From Bacillus sp. N1-1 (GTDB lineage Bacteria; Bacillota; Bacilli; Bacillales; Guptibacillaceae), in the NCBI RefSeq assembly GCF_009818105.1, contig NZ_CP046564.1, forward strand, positions 744,001 through 808,000: DNA of 64,000 nucleotides, given 5' to 3'. Each line of letters begins with the position of its first letter. Position 1 is the first letter of the stretch. Made by a program: the position numbers and the translations under genes. A model generated the notes under the pieces. That model was given only the letters and a program-made list of their open reading frames with translations. It was not told the DNA's origin and made no database searches. Below, one piece after another: positions 54,085 to 63,818 of the stretch.

Positions 54085-54309
54085 TTTACTCTTCCTTTCA
54101 TTATCCACTAAACGATTTTCTAATTTTACAGTATGGCCATAAATAAAATCTTGTAACCTTGATCAACACTTTAATAGTAAGAAAGTTAGGCGGTGATCTC
54201 AAGTGAATATTAGATAGACATGTGACTAGCTCATGACATAATCGTATAACTCCTAACTTTTAATAAGGAATTAAGCAGTGGGTGAGCAAAAAGATTAACC
54301 ACTGACATG

Positions 54310-54345
54310 AAGAAAACGGTCCGCTTGAAGAGGGACCGTTTTCTT
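54310..54345 (-). terminator. Hairpin at the end of the broken GNAT gene
   Basis: A 13-bp perfect stem (AAGAAAACGGTCC with its complement) with a 10-base loop. Internal T-rich arms could act as a terminator. Confidence 0.65.
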
Positions 54346-55152
54346 TAAATCATAGGTGTGTCGGTTTCAAAATGAATCATCATCCATTTCTCAATATCCT
54401 GAAATCCTATCCGTTTATAAATCGTACCTGCGTCAGGATTATCATAGAAAAGACACAGCACTTTCCCTTCACTTAGAACGTCATAACATAGTTTACTCGA
54501 ACATGTTGTAGCATAACCGTTTCGTTTATAGTCTGGTAAGGTGCACACGCCCACAACCATGGCGGATTGAGAATTTTCTGCTGCTGTAGAGGCCGCTGAA
54601 ACAGGCTGGCCGTCCATTTCAATATAGTAGGTTCTCGATACGCCTTTCTCTTGATTACGTTGTTTTTCCTCTACTGTTTCAGTGGCTTCAAACTCATCAA
54701 TCATATTATGTAGGAAATGAATTTTATTCAGATCATCTAAATCTGCTTTTTTCACTTCTTCTATGTTCTTTAGGACAAGCTGATCCACGCTTTCACACTT
54801 TGCATAGAACAGTTCCCGACTTGAACGAGGGGGGTGTGAGATGTGTGGCTGAATTTGATTGGTTACTCGCTTTAGACCAGACATCATCAGGAAGGCTGTA
54901 TCCACTTGAAATCACCTTTGCAAATCCTTCTGCATCAAATTCTGCAGGAGCAAAGGGGATATAGTTTCTTTCATATTTTAATAGAACAGCTCGTAATGTC
55001 CCGTCCTCAGAGAAATCTCCCCACAGCTTTTGGAATGGTTGATCATACCCATACGCTTCAATGTCTCCTAATATAAATAAATTTTCTGCTGCATGCGGAG
55101 TTAGCAAGGAAAGGCATTGGTAATGGTCTTCTTCAGTTAATCTTCTAATCAA
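54345..55152 (-). pseudogene. GNAT-family acetyltransferase gene, frameshifted
   Basis: Two overlapping minus-strand frames make one gene of about 269 codons. The first (TTG 55152, AGGAGG upstream) encodes the N-terminal region up to GFAKVISS, then goes off frame. The second carries DTAFLMMSGLKRVTNQIQPH and the GNAT catalytic domain with VVGVCTLPDYKRNGYAT and IYKRIGF. A one-base loss near 54905, around the AGTGGATACAG sequence, explains both. It is a genuine disruption or a sequencing slip. Confidence 0.78.
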
Positions 55153-55320
55153 TTGACATACTCCTCCTCTTGGATACTAATAGTCAATTTTACATAAGGA
55201 AGTGTAAAAGTAAATAGATTCGGAAAATTTATCCTAATTTTACAATTCGAAAATAAAGCATTAATAGTTTAACTCTACTATAAGAGTGGGGGTCCACTAT
55301 GAACGAATTAGGGGGATGAG

Positions 55321-58300
55321 ATGAAAAGGAATAAAGGTTTTAAACTGGTCAATGTAGGAATGATTGGATGTATGTTACTTTCGATGATGTTTTCAACTAT
55401 CATTGAAAACTCAGCACAAGCAGAGGAAGTTGGGTTCTATCCGCTTCTTATTACAGAAATATCACCGAATATTAAAGGAGCGGAAGATTATGAGTATGTG
55501 GAGCTTTACAACAATACCAATCAGCCACTCTATGTAAATGATTATGGATTCCTTTATCGTTATACAGATGGCAGTGCTGAAGATAAACAAATCACAGTCG
55601 AACCAGCCGTCATCGATCCAGGCGAAACAAAGGTGTTATGGTATAACAAAAGCGGCAAAACGATTGTTGACTTTGAAAATCACTATGGAGTGACCGACCT
55701 TCAAGATCATGTGATTAGTCTTGGTGGAGAAGAATTTAGTGGTTTTTCAAACGGAGGTAATCGAGGGGTTGTTATCCTAGATCGAGAAGGAAATGAAATG
55801 CTTCGTGCAGCTTATGCTGGTGATGAGGCTGCAGAGGATTTAAGCGTTCATTATCAATATCCCACTGGTGATAAAGAGATGGTCGTTTATCAAACAAAAC
55901 AAGCACCAACTCCAGGAGTTGTCGAGGAATCCCAAGTTCCCCTCAGTCCTCAACCATTATCGAATGTTGCCATTACTCATGATGGACTTGCGACCCAAAG
56001 TGCGAACGAAGATATGAAAATCACAGCTGGCATAACGGCTGAAACTGAATTACAACAAGTTTCGATTGTTTATCAGCCTGCTCAATTAGAGCAGCCTGTT
56101 GAAATTCAAATGGAGAAAGTGGAAGATCCTTCAGAACCTTTCGGAGGTGTTTACGAAGGAACGATTTCGAAAGAAGATTTTGCCTTTTCAAAGGAAATGA
56201 CATACTACATAAAGGTAGAAACGGCTAAATATACAAAAAATCATCCAATTCACGCAGGTGAGCCGTTCACAGTCAAGATAGAAGAAGCTTTAAAAAACAA
56301 GCCACCGGTAATCAATCATGAAGTTCCCACACCTATTGAAAATCAAGATCTGACAATTTCCGCGGAAATAAAAGACGATACTGGCGTGCAATCTGCCGTA
56401 TTATTCTATCGTCAGGATGAGGAGATGGAACCAGTCTCCATTCCTATGGAGCTTGAAGAGGGAGATGTGTACACAGCCGTCATTCCATCTAAAAAGCTTT
56501 GGTCTAATACGATTTTCTATACGATTGAAGCGAATGATGGCAAGCACGCGGTTACTTCTGAAGAATATCAAATTAACGTTGATCGCCAGGAAATTGATCC
56601 AACTAAATTGCCAGAGTTACTCGTTACGGAAGTTGTTCCTGATTCAACGAATGTTAACGGAGCGGATGGTTATGAATTTATTGAAGTTTACAATACGACG
56701 AATCAAGCAATTAATTTTCAGGACTATAAAATTCAATATCGTTACCCGATGGATGGGCCTGAAGCGGATTTAATTTGGGCAGCTCAAAAAGAAGATATCA
56801 CCATTTCTTCAGGTCAGTCGATGGTTTTTTGGATTATCAATTCAGCAAATCAAAATGAAACGATTGCTGATTTTAACAAGAATTACGGATCAGAGCTAGT
56901 TGAAAATGAATCCATTGTAAAAGTAGAGTCAAATGGGATGTCGAATAGCAGTAATCGAGGAATTCTTGTTGCAACTAATACAGGGAAAGAGATTTCGATT
57001 GGTAATTACAACGATCAGGTCGGTATTGATGATACCGCTGCAAACAAAGGTATTCTTTATACGTATCCAACAGACGGTACTCAAATTCTTAAGAAAATCA
57101 GCAGTGCGACTGAGCCAGCTTCTCCCGGTGATGTTTTACCAAGTCAGGTACCAGCTGATTTAATTGAAGTAGAAGAAGATAGCGAACCACCTACTATTGA
57201 AGCACTACATGATTTTGGGGAAGTGAAGCAAACGGAAAATATCGAGCTGATTTTTGATGCAGAGGATAATCATCTCATTAAGACAGTAGCGCTTTTCTAT
57301 AAGCATGAAAGTGAAGAGAACTTCCGCAAAGTATATTTAAAGGAGGATTTTGATGATACGTTCTACCATCACACCATATACTCACCAGATTTGATCGGTA
57401 GAAAAGGAATTGAGTATTACACGGAAGTGTCTGATGGGACTAACCGCATCAAAAGTGATGTAAAGAAGATTGAGATCGAACAACCGGTTAATAATCCTGT
57501 TCGATTGAATGTAGAAGATGGAGATGTTCTCTCTGGAGAGGCCATCATTAAAGGTGCGGCAGATGGAGCAACTGCAGATGATCTCCTTCTCAAAATTGAT
57601 GGGAAAGAGCCAACAAACACGTTTAAAGCACTAGAAAACGAAGCATTTTTTGCATTCGATGCGAAGAAAACGAATCTCTTTTTCCAAAATGGCGTGACGA
57701 TGGGAGAAGAAGCGCTTTTCATTTTCGATGATACAATCAATCGCTACATGACGCTATCTGTTCCGATTGAATCCAATCAGCTGAAACAAGGAAACCAAAA
57801 CACCATTAGCATTCGTTCTGGAACGAAAGTATCACCATTTGATGACAATTCAGAAGAAAATCGTGATGATTTTTACGTGAAAAATATCCGCCTTGTCATG
57901 GGTGATGGAACGATTATTCAAGATGAGAAATATATGGATGTAGAGCAGGAATTAACGATTGGAGATGGGGGCGGAGCTGCTCCGGTTGTCGATTTTAACT
58001 TTACTCTTTCAGAAGACCTCTTTTCTTCTCTTGCTTATCAATGGGATACAAGAAAGGCGACTGACGGTCTTCATACAATTCAGGTTAGCGATACAAATAA
58101 AGGTAGCATGGAGAAAACAGTCCTCGTTGATAATACAGCTCCAACGATCCTGCCGACGATTGAAACAAAGGAATATAAAGGGAAGTTTACCATTGATGCA
58201 AAGCTTGTTGATAAAACATCAGGTATGGAAGAGCTAACCGCAACACTTGATGACGAAAACATTCAATTACCTTTCGCCACATCCTCTGTCGAGCTTGAAG

Positions 58301-60273
58301 CTGGTGAGCATGTCGCGGTATTTACAGGATATGATGTAGCTGGAAACAAAGCGGAAGAAGAGGTTTCATTTACAGTGGTAGAAGAACAGCCTGAAAAACC
58401 TGAAGTAATCTCACCTGAAAATGGGGAAGGAAACGTTACTGGAAATCCAAAGTTAAGTGTACTTGTGAAAGATCCGACTAAAGATGATCTGGATGTTGGG
58501 TTCTATAAAGGGTATCAGTATACAGCTAGAGATAAAAATGTAAGTGTTCATGCGAATACGGTTGATACAGAACCACCTGGTATGTTTAAACCTGAAGGGG
58601 AAAAAGCATTTGCAGATAACGAGGTACAGCTGGTTTCTATAGAAGATCAGCAGTATATGATCACTGATTCAACAACACAATTCCCTTATCATCGTTTTGA
58701 TATTGAGGTAGATGAGTCTGTACAGGATAGCGATCGTATCGCTCTTAATTGGAAAGGGAAATCATTAGAGGGAAGAAAAGTATCGATGTATGCCTGGAAC
58801 CATAATACTTCTAACTGGGATATGGTTGTGCAACAAATCGCACCTGAGGGAGATTTTACTCTTGAAGGGTCTGTCACCGCGAAAAGTTATGTGAAAGATC
58901 AAATGGTGACCATTCTTGTTCAAGATGAAATTCCTGAAAACCGCGATCAGTATGATTACACATTTGTGTGGATGAGCGATACGCAATATTATTCTGAGAG
59001 CTATCCATATATTTATCAACAGCAAACCGAGTGGATTAAAGATCAGCAAGAAGAGATGAAAATTAAATACGTTTTCCATACCGGAGATTTAGTTGATGAA
59101 GCCGATAAAGTCTACCAGTGGAATAATGCAGATTCTAGTATGAACGTGCTTGATGATGCAGGTATTCGTTACGGTGTCCTGGCAGGCAATCATGATGTTG
59201 ATAATAAAACCGGTGACTATACTGCCTTTTCGAAGTATTTCGGTGAAGCGCGTTTTACAGATCGAGATTATTATGGGGAGTCTTATCAAGATAACAAGGG
59301 ACATTACGATCTTATCTCAGAGAACGGCAATGACTACATTATGCTTTATATGGGCTGGGGAATTGAGCAAGAAGAAATTGATTGGATGAATGCTGTTTTA
59401 GCTCAGTACCCTGATCGAATGGCGATTCTATCTTTCCATGAATATTTGCTTGTTTCAGGAAATCGAAGCCCACTTGCGGATGAAATCTATGAAAAAGTTG
59501 TTGTTCCAAATAAGAACGTCGTTGCAACTCTATCTGGCCATTATCACGATAGTGAGCTATTAGTGGATGAAATTGACGATGATGGTGATGGCACAGCAGA
59601 TCGCAACGTGTATCAAATTCTTGCAGATTACCAGGGCGGACCAGAAGGTGGGCAAGGCTATTTACGATTGCTACATGTAGATGTTGCGAACAATAGGATC
59701 TATATGAACACGTACTCTCCTTATCTAGATGACTACAATTTCTATGACAATGATCAATACCCAGGTAAAGATGAATTTACGATTGACCTTAATCTAGAGC
59801 CACAAGAGAAACGTGTTGCGACTGATTATTTTGAAGTAAATGTATATACTGACGAAAAGATCGGTTTAGACACCGGGGTGAAAAGTGGAGCCACTGCTGA
59901 AGCAAAATGGAAGAAGCTTACTAAAGGTGAAACGTATTTCTGGTATGCGACTGCTTCTGATCAGTTTGGTGGAAAAACAACCTCTGATATTTGGCACTTT
60001 ACAATGAAAGATTCAAAAAATGAAAAAGCAGAGGACAAAGAAGAAAAAGAAAATGACAAAGACAAAGACAAAGACAAAGACAAAGAACTTCTTCAGAAAG
60101 AGGAGCTAAAACAAGAGGATGAAGCGGTAAAAGAAGAAAGGAAAGGTGAGGCGAATGGGAATAAGGAAGTTCTAACAAAAGACATAAAAGAACCTAAACC
60201 GAACGAAGAGCTTGTAGATGAAGAGAATTCAAGCCATGAAAAGGTGAACGACGAAGATTTGCAACAAAATTAA
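55321..60273 (+). CDS. Large secreted protein with two lamin-tail domains and a metallophosphoesterase domain
   Basis: The 1650-residue exported protein has a signal peptide (about residues 1-35) and a first lamin-tail domain (about 40-205; TEISPNIKGAEDYEYVELYN). Ig-like beta domains follow, then a second lamin-tail domain (about 430-610; TEVVPDSTNVNGADGYEFIE) and more beta domains (about 625-1030). A calcineurin-like phosphoesterase comes next (about 1213-1470; SDTQYY, HTGDLVDEA, GNHDVD, SGHYHDS), then an Ig-like domain and a charged tail of about 85 residues with DK repeats. A DDDGDGTADRN loop looks like a calcium site. No LPXTG motif or membrane anchor is seen. It may process extracellular phosphate esters or nucleic acids. 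Monocistronic. Confidence 0.85.
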   Translation: MKRNKGFKLVNVGMIGCMLLSMMFSTIIENSAQAEEVGFYPLLITEISPNIKGAEDYEYVELYNNTNQPLYVNDYGFLYRYTDGSAEDKQITVEPAVIDPGETKVLWYNKSGKTIVDFENHYGVTDLQDHVISLGGEEFSGFSNGGNRGVVILDREGNEMLRAAYAGDEAAEDLSVHYQYPTGDKEMVVYQTKQAPTPGVVEESQVPLSPQPLSNVAITHDGLATQSANEDMKITAGITAETELQQVSIVYQPAQLEQPVEIQMEKVEDPSEPFGGVYEGTISKEDFAFSKEMTYYIKVETAKYTKNHPIHAGEPFTVKIEEALKNKPPVINHEVPTPIENQDLTISAEIKDDTGVQSAVLFYRQDEEMEPVSIPMELEEGDVYTAVIPSKKLWSNTIFYTIEANDGKHAVTSEEYQINVDRQEIDPTKLPELLVTEVVPDSTNVNGADGYEFIEVYNTTNQAINFQDYKIQYRYPMDGPEADLIWAAQKEDITISSGQSMVFWIINSANQNETIADFNKNYGSELVENESIVKVESNGMSNSSNRGILVATNTGKEISIGNYNDQVGIDDTAANKGILYTYPTDGTQILKKISSATEPASPGDVLPSQVPADLIEVEEDSEPPTIEALHDFGEVKQTENIELIFDAEDNHLIKTVALFYKHESEENFRKVYLKEDFDDTFYHHTIYSPDLIGRKGIEYYTEVSDGTNRIKSDVKKIEIEQPVNNPVRLNVEDGDVLSGEAIIKGAADGATADDLLLKIDGKEPTNTFKALENEAFFAFDAKKTNLFFQNGVTMGEEALFIFDDTINRYMTLSVPIESNQLKQGNQNTISIRSGTKVSPFDDNSEENRDDFYVKNIRLVMGDGTIIQDEKYMDVEQELTIGDGGGAAPVVDFNFTLSEDLFSSLAYQWDTRKATDGLHTIQVSDTNKGSMEKTVLVDNTAPTILPTIETKEYKGKFTIDAKLVDKTSGMEELTATLDDENIQLPFATSSVELEAGEHVAVFTGYDVAGNKAEEEVSFTVVEEQPEKPEVISPENGEGNVTGNPKLSVLVKDPTKDDLDVGFYKGYQYTARDKNVSVHANTVDTEPPGMFKPEGEKAFADNEVQLVSIEDQQYMITDSTTQFPYHRFDIEVDESVQDSDRIALNWKGKSLEGRKVSMYAWNHNTSNWDMVVQQIAPEGDFTLEGSVTAKSYVKDQMVTILVQDEIPENRDQYDYTFVWMSDTQYYSESYPYIYQQQTEWIKDQQEEMKIKYVFHTGDLVDEADKVYQWNNADSSMNVLDDAGIRYGVLAGNHDVDNKTGDYTAFSKYFGEARFTDRDYYGESYQDNKGHYDLISENGNDYIMLYMGWGIEQEEIDWMNAVLAQYPDRMAILSFHEYLLVSGNRSPLADEIYEKVVVPNKNVVATLSGHYHDSELLVDEIDDDGDGTADRNVYQILADYQGGPEGGQGYLRLLHVDVANNRIYMNTYSPYLDDYNFYDNDQYPGKDEFTIDLNLEPQEKRVATDYFEVNVYTDEKIGLDTGVKSGATAEAKWKKLTKGETYFWYATASDQFGGKTTSDIWHFTMKDSKNEKAEDKEEKENDKDKDKDKDKELLQKEELKQEDEAVKEERKGEANGNKEVLTKDIKEPKPNEELVDEENSSHEKVNDEDLQQN
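60055..60084 (+). repeat. Five tandem copies of GACAAA
   Basis: A 6-bp microsatellite encodes five Asp-Lys pairs in the tail of the 1650-residue protein. Unit gain or loss keeps the frame, so it would vary tail length only. Confidence 0.9.
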
Positions 60274-60286
60274 AATGCCTTCTTGG

Positions 60287-60315
60287 AGATCGTGAGTCTG
60301 ACTCACGATCTTTTG
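60287..60315 (+). terminator. Terminator of the 1650-residue protein gene
   Basis: AGATCGTGAGTC and its exact complement are separated by one T and followed by TTTTG. Confidence 0.85.
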
Positions 60316-60390
60316 TTTTGGAAGGAAGTACACAATGTTGAGCAGAAATGATGTAGAGAGAAGTTGAGTTGAAAATGAAAGGAAGTAAGA

Positions 60391-61080
60391 ATGATGATAA
60401 AAGGAATTCTCTTTGACCTTGATGAAACACTTTTAAATCGAAAAAAATCGGTAGAATCATTTATTCGCGATCAATATAAACGATATCAACCTTATTTGGC
60501 AGGAGTAGAAGAAGGTAAATATTGCTCTCGTTTCATTGAACTTGATAACAACGGATACACGTGGAAAGATCGTGTTTATGAGAAGTTAGTAGATGAATAT
60601 AAATTACCGTTATCTTCTGTAGAGCTTTTAGATGATTATCTTCTTCATTTTAAACAGCATTGTCAACCTTTTCCGGGCATGCTAGAAATGCTTAAGGAGT
60701 TGAAAAAACGCGGCTACAAACTTGGTATCATCACAAATGGAAGAACGGCATTTCAATTAAGCAATATTCGTGCTCTTGGAATTGAAGCATATTTTAATAC
60801 GATTGTTATTTCGGAGCAAGAAGGAGTGAAAAAACCAGAGAGTACGATATTTCAACGAGCACTTGAACGTATCGGTTTAGAAGCTCATGAAGCAGTTTTT
60901 GTAGGAGATCATCTCATCAACGACATAAAAGGTGCGAAAGACGTAGGGATGAAAGCGATATGGAAAAAACGAGATAAGGAAATCGTAGAGACAGGGGAAG
61001 ACTACGTCTATTCGTTGATCGACCTTTTATCCGTTGTAGAGAAATGGAATGCTAATAGAAACAAAACTAATCAACATTGA
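60391..61080 (+). CDS. HAD-superfamily hydrolase
   Basis: The 229-residue haloacid dehalogenase-like phosphatase has motif I FDLDETLLN with the nucleophile Asp, motif II ITNGR, motif III KKPESTIF, and motif IV FVGDHLINDIKGA. The helical cap between motif I and II fits subfamily IA (YjjG-like nucleotidase or phosphoglycolate phosphatase-like). The substrate is unknown. GAAAGGAAG precedes a double ATG. Confidence 0.9.
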   Translation: MMIKGILFDLDETLLNRKKSVESFIRDQYKRYQPYLAGVEEGKYCSRFIELDNNGYTWKDRVYEKLVDEYKLPLSSVELLDDYLLHFKQHCQPFPGMLEMLKELKKRGYKLGIITNGRTAFQLSNIRALGIEAYFNTIVISEQEGVKKPESTIFQRALERIGLEAHEAVFVGDHLINDIKGAKDVGMKAIWKKRDKEIVETGEDYVYSLIDLLSVVEKWNANRNKTNQH

Positions 61081-61082
61081 AC

Positions 61083-61610
61083 CTAGCGAAGCCTGTCTAC
61101 AAATTGATCAGTTGAGATGGTGTTTGCAAACCATTGAAGCGTATGATTATGATGTTGAATCATTTGTGAAGCCTTTAAAATCGGCGTATCCCAGGTACTA
61201 TGTGCATCTTCAATTAAATGTGTAAAAAAGCCTTTATAGTGGGCACTTCGGCATGTTGTATCGATACAAATTTCTGTTTGAATGCCGGCGATGAGTAAGT
61301 TTTTGATCCCTTTGTCATGTAGTTGTTTTTCAAGAGTTGTTTCGTAAAAGGAATCGGGTGTCGTTTTCTGAATCACGAGATCGTCTTTTTCAACAGTTAG
61401 AAAAGGATGAAGCTTCCAGTTTTCGCTATGCCGCTTTAGATCTAGTCCTTTGGACTCGTGTTGAATGTAGAAGATGGGCATGTGTTTCGATTTAGCAGAT
61501 GCGATCAGTTTTTTTAGATTATATAAAAGTTTTGCATCATGATAGACGGATGCTCCGCGTTGAAACATACGGTTTTGAACATCGATAATGAGAAGTGCAG
61601 TTGCTTGCAA
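61083..61610 (-). CDS. Cysteine hydrolase, isochorismatase family
   Basis: The protein of about 175 residues has the family pattern: LLIIDVQNRMF with the catalytic Asp, a Lys in VIQKTTPDSFYETTLE, and GIQTEICIDTTCRSAHYKG with the nucleophile Cys. It hydrolyses an amide or vinyl ether in a small molecule, for example nicotinamide-type substrates, but exact use is unknown. The frame is open further upstream, yet TTG 61610 with GAGGGGGAGAT gives the usual start. Confidence 0.87.
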   Translation of the reverse strand: MQATALLIIDVQNRMFQRGASVYHDAKLLYNLKKLIASAKSKHMPIFYIQHESKGLDLKRHSENWKLHPFLTVEKDDLVIQKTTPDSFYETTLEKQLHDKGIKNLLIAGIQTEICIDTTCRSAHYKGFFTHLIEDAHSTWDTPILKASQMIQHHNHTLQWFANTISTDQFVDRLR

Positions 61611-61783
61611 AAATATCTCCCCCTCTAAAATGAGAACAAACGTTCTATAATTTATAATACGCTTATTAAAAGGAAAATTCAATCTGTATTTGAAAAAAAC
61701 ATTCATTGGTACTATGTATGTTTAAAACAGGTAAAAAAAGGGGACATTTCAGTTGTATGCAAATTAGAAGGAGCTGATATTCA

Positions 61784-62203
61784 ATGAGTAATGTAATGTT
61801 TACTTCACAAGCAACTGCAGAAGGCGGACGTAATGGACAAGTTAAATCTTCGGATGGTTTAATTGACTTAAATCTTGTTATGCCAACAGAAAAATCAAGC
61901 GAAACAGGCTCAAACCCTGAGCAACTGTTTGCTGCTGCTTATGCCGCTTGCTATGATGGTGCATTAAACCTTGTGGCATCGAAGAAAAAAATGGACATTG
62001 ATTCGAAAATCACAGCAGACGTTAGCTTGTTGAAAGATGAAGCAGATAATGGCTTCAAAATTGGCGTAGCCCTTACCGTAGAAATTAAAGGTGTTAGCCA
62101 GGAAGACGCTGAAATGTTAGCAGAAGAAGCTCACAAAGTATGTCCTTACTCTAAGGCAACACGAGGCAATATTGACGTAGAAATTAACGCAAAAGCTGTT
62201 TAA
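61784..62203 (+). CDS. ohr: Organic hydroperoxide resistance protein
   Basis: The 139-residue OsmC-fold peroxidase reduces organic hydroperoxides. Its two active cysteines are Cys56 (AACYDGAL) and Cys120 (VCPYSKAT). The sequence opening (MFTSQATAEGGRNG) and length fit OhrA/OhrB. No ohrR gene is adjacent and I saw no clear OhrR box, so the sigma-B type OhrB is possible. AGAAGGAG precedes the ATG. Confidence 0.93.
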   Translation: MSNVMFTSQATAEGGRNGQVKSSDGLIDLNLVMPTEKSSETGSNPEQLFAAAYAACYDGALNLVASKKKMDIDSKITADVSLLKDEADNGFKIGVALTVEIKGVSQEDAEMLAEEAHKVCPYSKATRGNIDVEINAKAV

Positions 62204-62208
62204 TAGCT

Positions 62209-62250
62209 AAAAGCCGTTCTCCTAATATTAGGAGAACGGCTTTTTTCATC
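62209..62250. terminator. Terminator, long perfect palindrome
   Basis: An 18-bp stem without loop bases (AAAAGCCGTTCTCCTAAT with its complement) is followed by TT, between ohr and the convergent binding-protein gene. Confidence 0.88.
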
Positions 62251-62282
62251 AAAAGTCTTAAACGAAGAAAAGAGCGGTTAAG

Positions 62283-63116
62283 TTATTTCTGAAATTCAAT
62301 ATCTTCCGGAAGTTCTGTTACATCTGCATCGTTAAAGAATGTCTTTGAGAGGTCGCGGATTGTGCCGTCTTCGAGCATTTCTTCAATAACGCCATTAACC
62401 TTTGAAATGAGTTCTTCGTTTTCTTTATTCATCAATAGTCCACCTTCACTCGGCATGTACTGAATATCAGGGTGAATGGTAAGGTTAAGTTCTGGGAAGG
62501 CTGCTAGAGCCAATCGTTGCAAATAGACATCATTTAAAATAACATCCGTTCTTCCGTTATCAACGTCACGAAGGTACTGTTCATTTGTAGCGTTATCGTA
62601 GATGACTTCTTCAGCGCCTTTTTCTTTTGCAAGTTTCATAAAGTTTGTTGTCGCTGCACCAGCTGCTTTTTTTCCTTCCAAATCGTTGATTGAGTCAATC
62701 CCAGAAAGGTCATCAGCGCGTACGATCGCTGTTCCGTAAGAATGTTTGTATGGGGTAGACAGGGCGAATTTTTCTTTACGCTCTTCTGTAATACCAATAT
62801 CGTTAGCGGCCATGTCAACTTTTCCAGTTTGTACAGCCGTCAACATTCCATCAAAGCCCATTTCAACAAATTCAACTTTTAAATCCAGACGGTTAGCCAT
62901 TTCTTTCACGATTTCAACGTCGAAACCTGTTAAGTCATTCGTTTCTTGCTCGTGATAAGAAGTTGGGTACAGGGTGCCAGATGTCGCCACTTCAATTGTT
63001 CCCTTATCCTGGATATCTCCCCATGTTGTTTGTTCCTCTTCTTTCGCATTATTGTTACCACATGCTGCTAGTACTCCAATTAAGACTAGCAATAAAAGCG
63101 TCTGCTTTAACTTCAT
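62283..63116 (-). CDS. Amino-acid ABC transporter substrate-binding lipoprotein
   Basis: The 277-residue protein has a lipoprotein signal (LLLLVLIGVLAAC) and a family 3 solute-binding fold: GFDVEIVKEMANRLDLKVEFV, FDGMLTAVQTGKVDMAAN and ERKEKFALSTPY are characteristic of polar amino-acid binders. It would capture an amino acid or cystine-like compound outside the membrane. No permease or ATPase gene is adjacent, so it either works with a transporter encoded elsewhere or is a remnant of a cluster. Confidence 0.88.
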   Translation of the reverse strand: MKLKQTLLLLVLIGVLAACGNNNAKEEEQTTWGDIQDKGTIEVATSGTLYPTSYHEQETNDLTGFDVEIVKEMANRLDLKVEFVEMGFDGMLTAVQTGKVDMAANDIGITEERKEKFALSTPYKHSYGTAIVRADDLSGIDSINDLEGKKAAGAATTNFMKLAKEKGAEEVIYDNATNEQYLRDVDNGRTDVILNDVYLQRLALAAFPELNLTIHPDIQYMPSEGGLLMNKENEELISKVNGVIEEMLEDGTIRDLSKTFFNDADVTELPEDIEFQK

Positions 63117-63398
63117 CTAGTATTTCCCCCTTTTTAGTCAGAACATTACCATAGCAAATCTTCTCACCTTCTAGCAAACGATTTAGACTAAATTTTGTTA
63201 ATGAGATTGTAAGAGGAAGTCCTTTTTAATGATGCATTCAAGTACCGAGATAAATCAATATTAAAAATAGGCTAGATAAAAAATGTGCAAGCGTCGGCCA
63301 TAAGACCCAGTTTAGTTTATAAATGAGAGGGTAACAGGACCATATCGAACCCCCTGAGATTTCTCTGGGTTATTCAATAACGGAAGGGGTATGGAGCT

Positions 63399-63632
63399 TT
63401 GAAACAATCGATCGGAAGTTGTACGCACCGATACTCGGTGGTGCAACACCAAACAAAAATGGCAATTGAACATTCCAAGCGCTTGTCTAAGAAGAAAGTA
63501 GATGTTCGGAGAATATCTCAAATGACTGGGTTTTCAGAAGAACAAATTCTTGAATCGATGGAATTTGGAGATGCCGATTTTAAAATCGAACGTCCAACAC
63601 TTCCAAAACGCCATATCCATTTAGAGCTGTAA
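63399..63632 (+). CDS. Small protein with HTH-like segment, unknown function
   Basis: The 77-residue basic protein has a TTG start and GGAG upstream. The middle part VDVRRISQMTGFSEEQILESMEFG reads like a helix-turn-helix of a regulator or sigma-related region, and the ends are polar. I do not recognise the family. A terminator follows at 63657. Confidence 0.5.
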   Translation: MKQSIGSCTHRYSVVQHQTKMAIEHSKRLSKKKVDVRRISQMTGFSEEQILESMEFGDADFKIERPTLPKRHIHLEL

Positions 63633-63656
63633 TGTAAACGTCCAGCAAATGAACGA

Positions 63657-63689
63657 GCCTGCTTAGGTGATAAAAGTAGGCTTTTTTCT
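63657..63689 (+). terminator. Terminator
   Basis: AGCCTGCTT pairs with AAGTAGGCT (one G-U) and is followed by TTTTTT. Confidence 0.8.
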
Positions 63690-63818
63690 TGTGAAGCGGA
63701 TAAAAGGGAAAAGTTGGTTAGTTTCATAGCTAGTTGGGTACAAGATAGACATAGAAAAATGGATTAATATTGATTGAAAGCGGATGAAATATGACTTTCA
63801 ATCTGAAAGGAGAAGTGT

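Noticed and set aside
56417..56773. 118-codon frame inside the 1650-residue protein gene
   Set aside because: Basic shadow frame of the large gene; no independent start.
60055..60084. Tandem repeats as a possible CRISPR or phase-variation tract
   Set aside because: The 6-bp units are too short for CRISPR, and being a multiple of three they cannot shift the frame.
61707..61783. OhrR operator before ohr
   Set aside because: No TACAATT-AATTGTA type dyad is visible in the short upstream region.
63339..63373. Hairpin AACCC/GGGTT before the 77-residue gene as a terminator
   Set aside because: The stem is short and interrupted, and no T run follows; it may only be a weak leader hairpin.
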